NCBI RefSeq assembly: GCF_000218545.1
Contig: NC_015671.1
Location: forward strand, 558,001-622,000
Origin: Cellulomonas gilvus ATCC 13127
Lineage (GTDB): Bacteria; Actinomycetota; Actinomycetes; Actinomycetales; Cellulomonadaceae
Reading direction: 5' to 3'
DNA length: 64,000 nucleotides
Both the position numbers and the translations under genes were made by a program. Positions 41,601-49,804 of this stretch are shown here, one piece after another (the stretch's first letter is position 1; the number at the start of each line of letters is the position of its first letter). The notes under the pieces were generated by a model. The model saw only the letters and a program-made list of their open reading frames with translations, was not told the origin of the DNA and ran no database searches.

Positions 41601-43079
41601 ACCGCGACGCCCCTGCCGACCAGCCGCCCGCTGGTGCGCCTCGACCTGGTCGACGGCACCGGCATGCCCGACCCGGCCACGGGCCTCGTCGCGACCACGC
41701 AGGCCGAGGTGCAGCACACCGTCGACCTGGTGCTCGAGCACGCGCTGTCCCGGCCCGAGGAGTCGCTCGCGGTCGTCACCGTCACCGCGGCGCACGCCGA
41801 GGCGCTGCGTGAGGCCGTGCTCGACGAGGTCCGCACCAACCCCGCGCTCGCGGCGTTCTTCGACCACGCCCGGCCCGAGCCGTTCGTCGTGACGGACCTG
41901 ACCGGCCTGGCGGGTCTGCGGCGTGAGGCGCTGATCCTGTCCCTCGGCCTGGGCCGGACGCCGCACCGTCGGGTGCTGCACACGTTCGGCGCGCTGTCCG
42001 GACCGGGTGGGTCGGCGCTGCTGCTCGACGCGCTCGGCTCGACCCGGCACCGCCTGACGGTGGTGTCCTGCTTCGGCGCCGACGACCTGGACCCCGAGCG
42101 CCTGCGCGGCGACGGGCCGCGTCTGCTGCGTGACCTGCTCGAGTTCGCGGGCGAGCGCTCGCGCGGCGAGCTGGTCCCCGCGTCGCACGCCGTGGACCCG
42201 GACCGCCTGCTGGTGGACCTGGCCGAGCGGCTGTGGCGGCACGGCCTGGTGGTCGAGCTCGACTACGGCGTGCCCGGCGGCGCACGGATCCCCATGGTCG
42301 TCGGACATCCCGAGGCCCCCGGGCGCATGCTCGTCGCGGTCCTGGTCGACGACGACGCCTACGTCGCCGAGCCCAGCGTGCGCGTGCGCGAGCGGCTCAT
42401 GGCCGACCGCCTGGCCAGGCTCGGCTGGACCGTGCTGCGCGTGTGGTCCGCCGCCGCGTTCCTGGACCCCGACGCCGAGGTGGACCGGATCCGCCGCGCG
42501 GTGCACGCGTGCGTCCCGCGGCCCGTCGAGCCGCGCACCGGGACCGCGATCATCGGCCTGCCCGAGTCCTGGACCGACGACGAGCCCGCACCGGCACCCG
42601 TGCGCACCGCGGCGCCCCGACCCGCAGCGCCGGCGGCACCGACCGAGCCCGCGCCGACCACGGGTGCGATGGTCGCGCTCGACGGCATCGTGCCGTTCCG
42701 CGCTGCGGACGCCCCCGTCACCGCTGCCGCCCCCGCCACCGGCACCGCCCCCGCGACCGGTGCCGTGCCCGCGCAGCCCGACGAGGCGCGCCCCGACGGC
42801 GAGCCCGCACCCGTCTCGCGCCCGCTGACCGTGGTCCGGGCCGAGCAGCCCGCGCTGCCCGTCCGGACCCTGCCGCGGCCCGACGTGCGGCGGGGCCTGC
42901 CCATCGCGGCGTACAGCGACGACCAGCTCGACGACCTGGTCGCGTGGCTGCGCTCGGACGGCGAGGACCGCTCGCGCGACGAGCTCGCGGCAGCCCTGCG
43001 CGAGGAGCTGGGCGTGACCCGCCGCTCCTACCGGATCGACACGGCCGTCCGCGCCGCCATCACCCGCGCCCTCACCTGA
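38676..43079 (+). CDS. degenerate SF1 (DNA2/NAM7-like) helicase with C-terminal nuclease-like domain
   Basis: A 1,467-residue protein. The region at about 340-420 follows the layout of an SF1 motif I (LDPAQQHVLDVVA, then DTPTGADEAGT), but the GxxGxGKT lysine is missing. The motif II region reads VDLVVLGAAAHL instead of a DEAS/DEAD box. The second half has helicase-like GLRREALILSLGLGR. A VSR/DUF559-like domain lies at about 1180-1295 (AERLWRHGLVVELDYGVPG, then RLARLGWTVLRVWS), followed by a Pro/Ala linker and a small C-terminal helical domain (YSDDQLDDLVAWLRSDG). ATP hydrolysis is doubtful. TACCGT lies 6 nt before the GTG, indicating a leaderless start. Confidence 0.82.
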   Translation: MTVPARVPGTGAGSDHVPAPDDATPQTTASGDPATDATPVALVEPPSDAELVEGVIATWRGTLVEAAGGSTLSDIDLLGEAALDLSSAHPSGMAQLFAGRETRLSNLVREGAALSTARRRARAVGARAAAYEQRYGIAPTSLAIGVATWTERSPVDVAQDDVTALAAATRPSTRLAAEAEAPAAGPRRLRAPVLLRPVSLHARGTGEGDYELALEPSLEVNPVLARALRSRGALLDPGAVARGAFTSSGFDPRGALARLASLGEAVLEDFELVERVVVGAFVHPGQILVDDLDNLAGSVAHHEVLTALAGVESARARLHPPLPEPVTGDRDPAHERGVGDLDPAQQHVLDVVATGAHLFVDTPTGADEAGTVAAIVADAAAAGRTVLYVPGHRRAGQALEARLAELGLGELVLDIAPEAGWRTAAARRLLGAMTLEAPDVDVAAAQSVRADLVGHREALRAYVAGLHEDRAPWGVSAYDALQHLARLTSARSAPSTTVRLTADVARLLDDAERARLGADLRRAGELGAYSVRPGDTPWYGADLRTRADADVARRRIERLLDDTLPRLAERLEQVDAETGLVAPANVDAWGEQLRMLDGIRSALDVFLPIVFERTAADLVAATATKEWRTEHDVPMGYWVRRRLRRQAKDMVRPGRPVADLHSALVDVQQRREVWHAHCPSGGWPRLPDGLEAIEDEYRAVHEDLAALDEVLATTPAGGGLGALPLDALTERLSRLRSTQDALETLPDRTGLLHRLRAAGLGALVDDLADRRVAADLAPAELELAWWSTVIEQILAADPALAGYDGDALGAVAARYAELDRAHVASLAPPVRAAVAAQVGGILRRHREQAEELFAELVEERLTSLRDTFTRYPDVARRLRPVLVASPMLVPQVLPATRTVDLVVLGAAAHLPTEVAVAAVARGRQVVVVGDARCASGSAVRELADVLPVVALRADAVPRDPYLTTFLAEHGYQDVLTATPLPTSRPLVRLDLVDGTGMPDPATGLVATTQAEVQHTVDLVLEHALSRPEESLAVVTVTAAHAEALREAVLDEVRTNPALAAFFDHARPEPFVVTDLTGLAGLRREALILSLGLGRTPHRRVLHTFGALSGPGGSALLLDALGSTRHRLTVVSCFGADDLDPERLRGDGPRLLRDLLEFAGERSRGELVPASHAVDPDRLLVDLAERLWRHGLVVELDYGVPGGARIPMVVGHPEAPGRMLVAVLVDDDAYVAEPSVRVRERLMADRLARLGWTVLRVWSAAAFLDPDAEVDRIRRAVHACVPRPVEPRTGTAIIGLPESWTDDEPAPAPVRTAAPRPAAPAAPTEPAPTTGAMVALDGIVPFRAADAPVTAAAPATGTAPATGAVPAQPDEARPDGEPAPVSRPLTVVRAEQPALPVRTLPRPDVRRGLPIAAYSDDQLDDLVAWLRSDGEDRSRDELAAALREELGVTRRSYRIDTAVRAAITRALT

Positions 43080-43096
43080 CCCACCCCACCCCCCAC

Positions 43097-43245
43097 CCGC
43101 CGACCTGGTAGTTGTCCGCCAGCTCGCGGGTTGGGGCGGGGGTCGGGTCGGCGCCCGTCCGCCGAACTGGTAGTTGTCCGCCAGTTCGCGGGACTCGGGC
43201 CGGGCGTTCTTCCGCCGAACTGGTGGTTGTCCGCCAGGTCGTGGG
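43097..43245. repeat. three spaced hairpin repeats
   Basis: Three 34-bp units at 43097-43130, 43159-43192 and 43212-43245 share the pattern CGAACTGG, a 10-nt loop TAGTTGTCCG, then CCAGTTCG. The middle copy forms a perfect 8-bp stem. The outer copies each have one stem mismatch, and one loop base differs in the third. They lie between the stop of the helicase-like gene and the end of a convergent gene. They may act as a bidirectional terminator or be a REP-like family. Confidence 0.85.
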
Positions 43246-43247
43246 GG

Positions 43248-43514
43248 TTACCAGTGGGGGGGTCTGTCGCGGTGGAGGCGGGCGTCGTTGTCGTCCGTGC
43301 CGCGCTCGCCCCAGCCGGTGTCGGTGTCGTCCGCGCTGCGCAGGCCGAGCAACGGGTCGCTCGTCGGCGGGGCCGAGGGTGCCGGCGGGGCAGCCGGGGG
43401 AGCGCCCGGCGGTGGCACGGCGGCCGCGTGCGTGCTGAGCAGCACCGCGTCGTCGTTCCCGACCGTGCCCGCAGGGCGCACCGCACGTCGCGGCGCGCGT
43501 CGTCCCGTGCTCAT
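43248..43514 (-). CDS. small Pro-rich hypothetical protein
   Basis: Eighty-eight residues. The N terminus is basic (MSTGRRAPRRAVRPAG), the middle is Pro/Ala-rich, and the conserved-looking end LLGLRSADDTDTGWGERG leads into an acidic, Arg- and His-containing tail. The ending SADDTDxGWGE recurs, in my memory, in small actinobacterial proteins of unknown role. I use the ATG at 43512-43514; the open frame beyond it is a shadow of the SAF gene. Confidence 0.6.
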   Translation of the reverse strand: MSTGRRAPRRAVRPAGTVGNDDAVLLSTHAAAVPPPGAPPAAPPAPSAPPTSDPLLGLRSADDTDTGWGERGTDDNDARLHRDRPPHW

Positions 43515-43622
43515 GCCCTCGATGATCCCACCCGCCCACCGCCCTTCGGGTCTTCGACCGTCCACAGGCACGCCGCGGCGCGCGGTCGCCGTGGCTAGGG
43601 TCGGCGCGACGGAGGGGGCGGG

Positions 43623-44288
43623 ATGCGGGGGGACAGGTTCGGGCCGGAGCCGCTGACGCGGCGCCGGCGGCCGTGGCGCACCGAGGTGCGCGCCGCGCTC
43701 TGGCGGTGGCGGTTCGTCGCGGTCGCGCTGGGCGTGGCGATGGCGGCGTCGGCGGTGCTCGAGGTGGTGCGCCCCGCGCCGCCGGCGACGACGCCCGTGG
43801 TGGTCGCGGCACGCGACGTCGCCGCGGGCACGACGCTCGCGGCCGCGGACCTGCGGGTCGTCCGGCTCCCCACCGCGCTGGTGGCGGAGGGCGCGAGCGC
43901 ACGCGCCGACGACCTGATCGGCGACGCGACCGCGGTGCCGGTCCCGGCGGGCCTGCCCATCGTGCCGGGCGTGCTGGCCACGGCCGGGATCGAAGGGCCG
44001 CCCGGCACGGTGGTCGCGGCGGTGCGGCTCGCGGACCCGGCGGTCGCCGCCTACCTGGTGCCCGGCACGAGGATCGACCTCATCGCGGCGACACCCGAGA
44101 CCCCGGGTGTCGTCGTCGCGAGTCGCGCGCTGGTGCTGCCCCGGCCCGCGGTGGCCGACGACTCGTGGGACGCGACGCTCACGGGCGACGAGGCTCCGCC
44201 GGTGCTGGTCGCGGTCACGCAGGACGAGGCGCAAGAGCTGTCCGGTGCGGCCGTTTCGTCCGCCCTGTCGGCAGTCGTCGTGCCATGA
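43623..44288 (+). CDS. SAF-domain membrane-anchored protein (CpaB-like)
   Basis: A 221-residue protein with a basic cytoplasmic N terminus, one membrane span (FVAVALGVAMAASAVLEVV) and an SAF domain (VVVAARDVAAGTTLAAADL). A second beta-rich part (VAAVRLADPAVAAYLVPGTRIDLIA) resembles the RcpC/CpaB pilus-assembly region. No other pilus genes are adjacent, so a pilus role is not supported here. It lies 50 bp upstream of mscL and may be cotranscribed. Confidence 0.85.
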   Translation: MRGDRFGPEPLTRRRRPWRTEVRAALWRWRFVAVALGVAMAASAVLEVVRPAPPATTPVVVAARDVAAGTTLAAADLRVVRLPTALVAEGASARADDLIGDATAVPVPAGLPIVPGVLATAGIEGPPGTVVAAVRLADPAVAAYLVPGTRIDLIAATPETPGVVVASRALVLPRPAVADDSWDATLTGDEAPPVLVAVTQDEAQELSGAAVSSALSAVVVP

Positions 44289-44338
44289 TCGGACGTCACC
44301 GAACCCGGTGACGTCGGACGACCTCCCGGAGGTTCCAC

Positions 44339-44893
44339 GTGTCGCAGTCCCCGGTCGGCTCGGCCACGAATGCGCTCGGCTCGGGCGCACGCGGCATGGG
44401 CAAGGTGTTGCAGGGCTTCAAGGAGTTCATCTCGCGCGGCAGCGTCGTGGACCTCGCCGTCGGCGTGGTCATCGGCGCCGCGTTCGGCGCGGTCGTGAAG
44501 TCGTTCGTCGACGGGATCATCAACCCGTTGGTCGGCTGGATCTTCGGCGCGCCGGACATGACGAACATGTGGGCGTTCGGTCCGGACGGCAAGGACCCCA
44601 TCCGGGTCGGCCTGGTGTTCAGCGCGGTGATCACGTTCCTGCTGACGGCCGCCGCGATCTACTTCCTCATCATCATGCCGATGAACGCGCTCGCGGCGCG
44701 GCGCAAGCGCGGCGAGGAGCCCGAGCCCGCTGCGCCGGCCGAGGACATCCTGCTGCTGCAGGAGATCCGTGACCTGCTGGCCGCGCGGCCCACGCCCGCG
44801 GTCGTGGCGGACACGACGAACCCGCCCACGATCATCCCGCCGTCGACGATCCCGCCCGCCGGGCCGACGGCCCCGCCGCCGCCCACGGTCTGA
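44339..44893 (+). CDS. mscL: large-conductance mechanosensitive channel MscL
   Basis: A 184-residue protein whose first about 130 residues are MscL: FKEFISRGSVVDLAVGVVIGAAFG (first transmembrane helix), the periplasmic loop, and ITFLLTAAAIYFLIIMPMN (second). The cytoplasmic helix EDILLLQEIRDLLAA follows. A Pro/Thr-rich tail of about 35 residues extends beyond the usual length of about 130-150. It releases osmolytes under hypo-osmotic shock. The GTG start follows GGAGG. A very strong terminator hairpin follows the stop. Confidence 0.96.
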   Translation: MSQSPVGSATNALGSGARGMGKVLQGFKEFISRGSVVDLAVGVVIGAAFGAVVKSFVDGIINPLVGWIFGAPDMTNMWAFGPDGKDPIRVGLVFSAVITFLLTAAAIYFLIIMPMNALAARRKRGEEPEPAAPAEDILLLQEIRDLLAARPTPAVVADTTNPPTIIPPSTIPPAGPTAPPPPTV

Positions 44894-44895
44894 CG

Positions 44896-44952
44896 CCGGA
44901 CGCACGACGACCGCCCCGCTCCACGTGAGCCGGGCGGTCGTCGTGCGTCCGG
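44896..44952 (+). terminator. long perfect hairpin after mscL
   Basis: Perfect 21-bp inverted repeat (44896-44916 and 44932-44952) with a 15-nt loop, 2 bp after the mscL stop codon. No T-run follows. It could terminate transcription from both sides, since the FmdB gene converges from the right. Confidence 0.85.
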
Positions 44953-44995
44953 GGCGTCGGCCCGCTGCGCGCGCCGCGGCGGCGGGCGGACCTCG

Positions 44996-45343
44996 TCAGG
45001 ACGAGGCCGCGGCCTTGGCGGGCGCGGGCGTCGCGGGCGCCGGCGTGCTCGGCGACGTCGAGGCGGCGGTCGACCCCGAGTCCGACGAGCCGGTCGACGG
45101 CGTCGACGAGGACTCGGCCGAGCCGGTGCCCGACGGCGCGGCCGGCACGGACGAGGACTTGGCCCCCGAGCGCGCGTCGTTCCGGTAGAAGCCGGAGCCC
45201 TTGAACACGACGCCCACGGACGAGAACACCTTGCGCAGCCGGCCCTCGCACTCGGGGCAGACGCTCAGGGACTCGTCGGAGAACGACTGGTGGATGTCGA
45301 AGGCGTGGGCGCACTGCGTGCACGCGTACGAGTAGGTGGGCAC
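44996..45343 (-). CDS. FmdB-family zinc-ribbon protein
   Basis: A 115-residue protein. Residues about 1-45 form the FmdB/CxxC_CXXC regulatory domain: PTYSYACTQCAHAFD and VCPECEGRLRKVFSSVG, with two CxxC pairs for zinc. FKGSGFYRND is the family's C-terminal mark. The remaining about 60 residues are a low-complexity Ser/Thr/Ala/Pro tail. GTG start with GGAGACCC upstream. Precise role unknown; divergent from the penicillin acylase gene. Confidence 0.92.
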   Translation of the reverse strand: MPTYSYACTQCAHAFDIHQSFSDESLSVCPECEGRLRKVFSSVGVVFKGSGFYRNDARSGAKSSSVPAAPSGTGSAESSSTPSTGSSDSGSTAASTSPSTPAPATPAPAKAAASS

Positions 45344-45479
45344 CGGGTCTCCTGCGGGTTTCGGGTCGTGGCGGGGCGGGTGCGCGGGCCGCGGGGGCTG
45401 GCACTCACCCGTTCCGAGTGCCAAGGATAACGGCCCGCCCACACGTCCGATTCCCTGCGACGGCACTACCCTCGCAAGC

Positions 45480-48044
45480 GTGCTCCGCAGCCGTGCCGCC
45501 CGCCTGACCCTGCTCTCCGTCGCGATCGTGCTCGTCGTCGCTCTCGTCGCGACGGTGGTCGCGGCGTTCGTCGTCGTCCGGCGGCCGTTGCCGCAGGTCG
45601 AGGGGACGCTGCGCGTGCCCGGGCTGCAGGCGCCGGTCACGGTGACGCGTGACGCACGCGGCATCCCGACGATCACGGCGGACAGCGCCGCGGACCTGTT
45701 CCGCGCGCAGGGCTACGTGGCCGCGCAGGACCGGTTCTTCGAGATGGACTACCGACGGCACGTGGTCGCGGGCCGGCTCTCGGAGCTCGTGGGCGAGAAC
45801 GAGGACGCGCTCGACGCGGACAAGGTCATCCGCACGTTCGGGTGGCACCGCATCGCGCAGCAGGAGCTCGAGATCCTCGAGCCCGCGACGCGTGAGGCGC
45901 TCGAGGCGTATGCGGCGGGCGTCAACGCCTACCTGGACGGCAAGGCGCCGTCGCAGATCGCGGTCGAGTACACGGTGCTGGGGCTGCAGGTGCAGATCGA
46001 GGCGCCCGAGCCGTGGGACGCGGTGGACTCGCTCGCGTGGCTCAAGGCGATGGCGTGGGACCTGCGGGGCAACTACGACGACGAGCTGGGCCGGGCGCGC
46101 GCGTTCGCGTCGGTGCGGGACGTCGCGAAGGTCGACCAGCTGTTCCCGCCGTACCCGCAGGCGCTCAACGCCCCGATCCTGGCCGAGCAGGACCTCACGA
46201 CGGCGACGCCCGCGATCGCGACGCAGCCCGCGCCCGACCTGGACGACTCCGCGCTGCAGGCGGCGGTCGCCCGCGCGCAGGAGGCGCTCGAGGCCGTGCC
46301 GCACCTCATGGGGGACGGCGAGGGCGTCGGCTCCAACTCGTGGGTGATCGGCGGCGACCTGACCGAGAGCGGCAAGCCGCTGCTGGCCAACGACCCGCAC
46401 CTGGGCATCTCCGCGCCGGGCATCTGGACGCAGGTGGGCCTGCGGTGCGCCACGGTCAGCGACGCGTGCCCGTACGACGTGTCCGGGTTCTCGTTCGCGG
46501 GGTTCCCGGGCGTGGTGATCGGCCACAACGCGGACCTCGCGTGGGGCCTGACGAACCTGGGTGCGGACGTCACGGACTTCTTCCTCGAGCGCGTGGACTC
46601 GACGGGTGAGGCGACGATGCGCGGCACCGAGACGGCGCCGATCACGACGCGCACGGAGGTGATCAAGGTCAACGGCGGTGACGACGTCCACCTGGACGTG
46701 CGCGAGACCGTGCACGGACCGATCGTCTCCGACGTGCTGGACGTGGACGCGGTCGGCGACGCGCCGGTCGAGGACGGCGCGTTCGGGCGCGACTACGTGG
46801 TCGCGCTCGCGTGGACGGCGCTCGCCCCCGGGCGCACCGCCGACGCGGTCCTGGCGATGGACACCGCACGCGACGCCGACGACATCGCACGCGTGGGCCG
46901 GCTGTTCGACGTCCCGTCGCAGAACATCGTGTTCGCGACGACGGACGGCCACATCGGCTACCAGGCACCGGGCCGTGTGCCGCTGCGCAACCGGGTGAGC
47001 GGCGACGTGCCGTCCGACGGCACGTGGCCGCGCCCGGGCTGGGACCCCGCGTACGACTGGCAGGGGTACGTGGACCCCGAGGAGATGCCGCGCGTGCAGG
47101 ACCCGGCCGAGGGCTTCCTGGTCGCGGCGAACCAGGCGGTGACGCCCGCGGGTGTGGGGCCGTTCCTCACGAAGGACTGGGACTACGGCTACCGCGCGCA
47201 GCGCATCCGTGACGTGATCGAGGCCCAGGTGGTCGCGGGGGAGAAGGTCACGGCCGCGGACGTGAGCGCGCTGCAGGGCGACGAGCGCAGCCCGTACGCG
47301 GACGTGCTGGTGCCCGCGCTGCTGCGCCTGGACATCGACGACACGTTCGACGACGACGGCCAGGAGCTGCTGCGCACGTGGGACCACGTGGCCTCGGAGG
47401 ACTCGGCCGCCGCCGCGTACTTCGCCGCGGTGTGGTCGACGCTGCTCGAGCTCGCGTTCGCGGACGACCTGCCGGACGGCGACAGCCCGAACGGCGGTTC
47501 GCGCTGGCTCGAGGTGGTCCGTTCGCTGCTCGACGACCCGGACTCCCCGTGGTGGGACGACCGCTCGACGCCGGGTGTGGTCGAGGGGCGCGACGAGGTG
47601 CTGACGCGCGCGATGGTGACGGCGCGCCGCGAGCTGACGCAGCAGCTGGGCCGGGACGCCGAGGACTGGCGCTGGGGCAGGCTGCACGTCGCGGCGCCCG
47701 AGCACCCGGTGCTGGGCGGCAGCTCGGTGCCGGGGCTGGTGCGCCGGCTGGTCAACCCCGAGCCCATCGAGGTGGGTGGCGGCTCCTCGATCGTGGACGC
47801 GACGGCGTGGGACGCGTCGGCCGGGTACGGCGTGACCGCGGGGCCGTCGATGCGCATGGTCGTGGACCTGGGCGACCTGGACTCCTCGACGTGGGTGACG
47901 TTCACCGGCTCGTCGGGGCACCCCGGCAGCGCGCACTACACCGACCAGTTCGGGCCGTGGGCGGCGGGCGAGACGTTCCCGTGGCCGTTCAGCCCGGCGG
48001 CGACGGCGGCCGACGCGGTCGACCGGCTCACGCTCGAGCCGTAG
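45480..48044 (+). CDS. penicillin acylase family Ntn-hydrolase
   Basis: An 854-residue precursor with an N-terminal membrane anchor or signal (LTLLSVAIVLVVALVATVVAAFVV split over about residues 9-32). The alpha-chain region has GYVAAQDRFFEMDYRRH. The self-cleavage site lies in GVGSNSWVIGG, where the Ser at about residue 284 becomes the N-terminal nucleophile of the beta chain. NDPHLGISAPG is also typical. The family hydrolyses amides such as beta-lactam side chains or acyl-homoserine lactones; the substrate is open. A -10-like TACCCT lies 7 nt before the GTG, so translation is probably leaderless. Confidence 0.94.
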   Translation: MLRSRAARLTLLSVAIVLVVALVATVVAAFVVVRRPLPQVEGTLRVPGLQAPVTVTRDARGIPTITADSAADLFRAQGYVAAQDRFFEMDYRRHVVAGRLSELVGENEDALDADKVIRTFGWHRIAQQELEILEPATREALEAYAAGVNAYLDGKAPSQIAVEYTVLGLQVQIEAPEPWDAVDSLAWLKAMAWDLRGNYDDELGRARAFASVRDVAKVDQLFPPYPQALNAPILAEQDLTTATPAIATQPAPDLDDSALQAAVARAQEALEAVPHLMGDGEGVGSNSWVIGGDLTESGKPLLANDPHLGISAPGIWTQVGLRCATVSDACPYDVSGFSFAGFPGVVIGHNADLAWGLTNLGADVTDFFLERVDSTGEATMRGTETAPITTRTEVIKVNGGDDVHLDVRETVHGPIVSDVLDVDAVGDAPVEDGAFGRDYVVALAWTALAPGRTADAVLAMDTARDADDIARVGRLFDVPSQNIVFATTDGHIGYQAPGRVPLRNRVSGDVPSDGTWPRPGWDPAYDWQGYVDPEEMPRVQDPAEGFLVAANQAVTPAGVGPFLTKDWDYGYRAQRIRDVIEAQVVAGEKVTAADVSALQGDERSPYADVLVPALLRLDIDDTFDDDGQELLRTWDHVASEDSAAAAYFAAVWSTLLELAFADDLPDGDSPNGGSRWLEVVRSLLDDPDSPWWDDRSTPGVVEGRDEVLTRAMVTARRELTQQLGRDAEDWRWGRLHVAAPEHPVLGGSSVPGLVRRLVNPEPIEVGGGSSIVDATAWDASAGYGVTAGPSMRMVVDLGDLDSSTWVTFTGSSGHPGSAHYTDQFGPWAAGETFPWPFSPAATAADAVDRLTLEP

Positions 48045-48052
48045 CCGGCGCG

Positions 48053-48688
48053 TCAGTGCGTCAGCGGGACCCAGCCGGCGGGCGTCGCGTACGCGTCGAC
48101 CCGCCGGTCGTGCGGCTCGTGGGGGAGCGGGTGGGTCTGCGCGTCGTAGACCTCCTCGGGGAAGACGAGCGCGACGACGAGCGCGTCGGCCCGGGCGTGC
48201 TCGAGCGCGCGGTCGTACCAGCCGCCGCCCTGACCCAGGCGTGAGCCGGCGGTGTCCACCGCGAGCGCGGGGGTGACGATCACGTCGGCCTCGGCGAGCG
48301 CGGCGGGTCCGAGCGCGGGCCCACCGGGCTCGGGCGGGCGGCCGGGCGCGCGCTCGCGCAGGTCCTCGGGCCCCTCGTAGACCGCCCAGTCGCGCTGCAG
48401 GCCGGCGCCCAGCACGGGCAGCAGGATGCGGACGCCGCGCGACGCGAGGAGCTCCAGGAGCACACCGGTGCCGGGCTCGCCCAGGCGCGAGGCGTAGACG
48501 GACACGCACGACGCGTCGAGCACCTGAGGGATGCGGGCGACGACGTCCGCGAGCGCGATCGCCGCCTCGTCGCGCAGCCGCGGCGAGCGCTGCGCGCGGG
48601 CCGTGCGGATCGCGGTGCGCAGCTGCTCCTTCACCTCCTCGGGGTCCGGTGCCCAGGCACGGGTCGACGAGTCGGCAGCGCTGCTCAT
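48053..48688 (-). CDS. 5-formyltetrahydrofolate cyclo-ligase
   Basis: A 211-residue enzyme of the MTHFS family, which converts 5-formyl-THF with ATP to 5,10-methenyl-THF. The family marks are VIVTPALAVDTAGSRLGQGG and GGWYDRAL (the GxGxGYYD-like loop), with VVALVFPEEVYD near the end. Length is normal. It converges on the penicillin acylase gene and is divergent from galU, a gene order common in actinobacteria. Confidence 0.94.
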   Translation of the reverse strand: MSSAADSSTRAWAPDPEEVKEQLRTAIRTARAQRSPRLRDEAAIALADVVARIPQVLDASCVSVYASRLGEPGTGVLLELLASRGVRILLPVLGAGLQRDWAVYEGPEDLRERAPGRPPEPGGPALGPAALAEADVIVTPALAVDTAGSRLGQGGGWYDRALEHARADALVVALVFPEEVYDAQTHPLPHEPHDRRVDAYATPAGWVPLTH

Positions 48689-48838
48689 GGCTCCAGTGTC
48701 CCAGACGATCCCGTGGGACCCCGGGCCGTGCGGCCCGGGCGGAGCCCGGGTGAACGCCGGACGACGGCACGGGGAAGAGACCTACGCCACATCCCGCACG
48801 GGTGGGCGGGACGTTCCGCCCGCCGCTAGCGTTCCCGC

Positions 48839-49732
48839 ATGACGATCCACAAGGCAGTCATCCCCGCCGCAGGACTGGGTACGCGATTCCTGCCCGCCAC
48901 GAAGTCGACGCCCAAGGAGATGCTCCCCGTCGTCGACAAGCCGGCCATCCAGTACGTCGTCGAGGAGGCCGTCGCGGCCGGCCTGGACGACGTGCTGCTG
49001 ATCACCGGCCGTTCCAAGCGCACGCTCGCCGACCACTTCGACGCGGTGCCCGAGCTCGAGGCCGCGCTGGAGGCCAAGGGCGACACCGAGCGGCTCGCTA
49101 AGGTCCGCGAGTCCACGGACCTGGCGCACGTGCACTTCGTGCGGCAGGGCCAGCCGCGGGGCCTGGGCCACGCGGTGCTGCAGGCCAAGCACCACGTGGG
49201 CGACGAGCCGTTCGCGGTGCTGCTGGGCGACGACCTGATCGACGAGCGCGACGAGCTGCTCACCACGATGCTCGCGCTGCAGGAGCGCGTCGGTGGTTCG
49301 GTCATCGCGCTGCTCGAGGTCCCGCCCGAGCAGATCTCCGCGTACGGCTGCGCGGCCGTGGAGGCGCTGCCCGGTGAGGATGCGGACACGGTCCGTATCA
49401 CCGGCCTGGTCGAGAAGCCCCCGGTCGACGAGGCGCCGAGCAACCTGGCGATCATCGGCCGGTACGTGCTGCACCCCGCGGTGTTCGAGGTGCTCGAGAG
49501 CACGGCGCCCGGACGCGGCGGCGAGATCCAGCTGACCGACGCGCTCGCGACGCTCATGGACCTGCCGGCCGAGCAGGGCGGCGGCGTCACGGGCGTCGTC
49601 TTCCGCGGCCGCCGCTACGACACGGGCGACCGGCTCGACTACCTCAAGGCCGTGGTGAAGATCGCGGTGGACCGTCCGGACCTCGGCCCGGACTTCAAGG
49701 CGTGGCTCACGGACTACGCCGCAGGGCTCTGA
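48839..49732 (+). CDS. galU: UTP–glucose-1-phosphate uridylyltransferase
   Basis: A 297-residue nucleotidyltransferase with the GalU N-terminal signature (AAGLGTRFLPATKSTPKEML), GQPRGLGHAVL, LLGDDLID and VEKPP. It makes UDP-glucose for cell-wall polysaccharide and glycolipid synthesis. TAGCGT (48827-48832) lies 6 nt before the ATG, and there is no RBS, so the mRNA is likely leaderless. It heads a co-directional galU–glp–acetyltransferase–glpR set. Confidence 0.97.
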   Translation: MTIHKAVIPAAGLGTRFLPATKSTPKEMLPVVDKPAIQYVVEEAVAAGLDDVLLITGRSKRTLADHFDAVPELEAALEAKGDTERLAKVRESTDLAHVHFVRQGQPRGLGHAVLQAKHHVGDEPFAVLLGDDLIDERDELLTTMLALQERVGGSVIALLEVPPEQISAYGCAAVEALPGEDADTVRITGLVEKPPVDEAPSNLAIIGRYVLHPAVFEVLESTAPGRGGEIQLTDALATLMDLPAEQGGGVTGVVFRGRRYDTGDRLDYLKAVVKIAVDRPDLGPDFKAWLTDYAAGL

Positions 49733-49804
49733 CCGGGTGACGGGAGGCCGGCCCGCGGTCTGTCGGTCGCGGACGCCGGCCCCCGTACGCGGCACAATGC
49801 GCGC

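Noticed and set aside
39132-42506. 1,124-codon open frame on the minus strand
   Set aside because: It is antisense to the helicase-like gene; the translation is His/Arg/Gly-rich with no motif, the usual high-GC shadow. Similar long minus-strand frames at 45405-48770 and 52960-56193 were rejected for the same reason.
43097-43245. Possible CRISPR array
   Set aside because: Only three units with unequal spacers (28 and 19 bp), strong internal hairpins, degenerate outer copies and no cas gene in the window.
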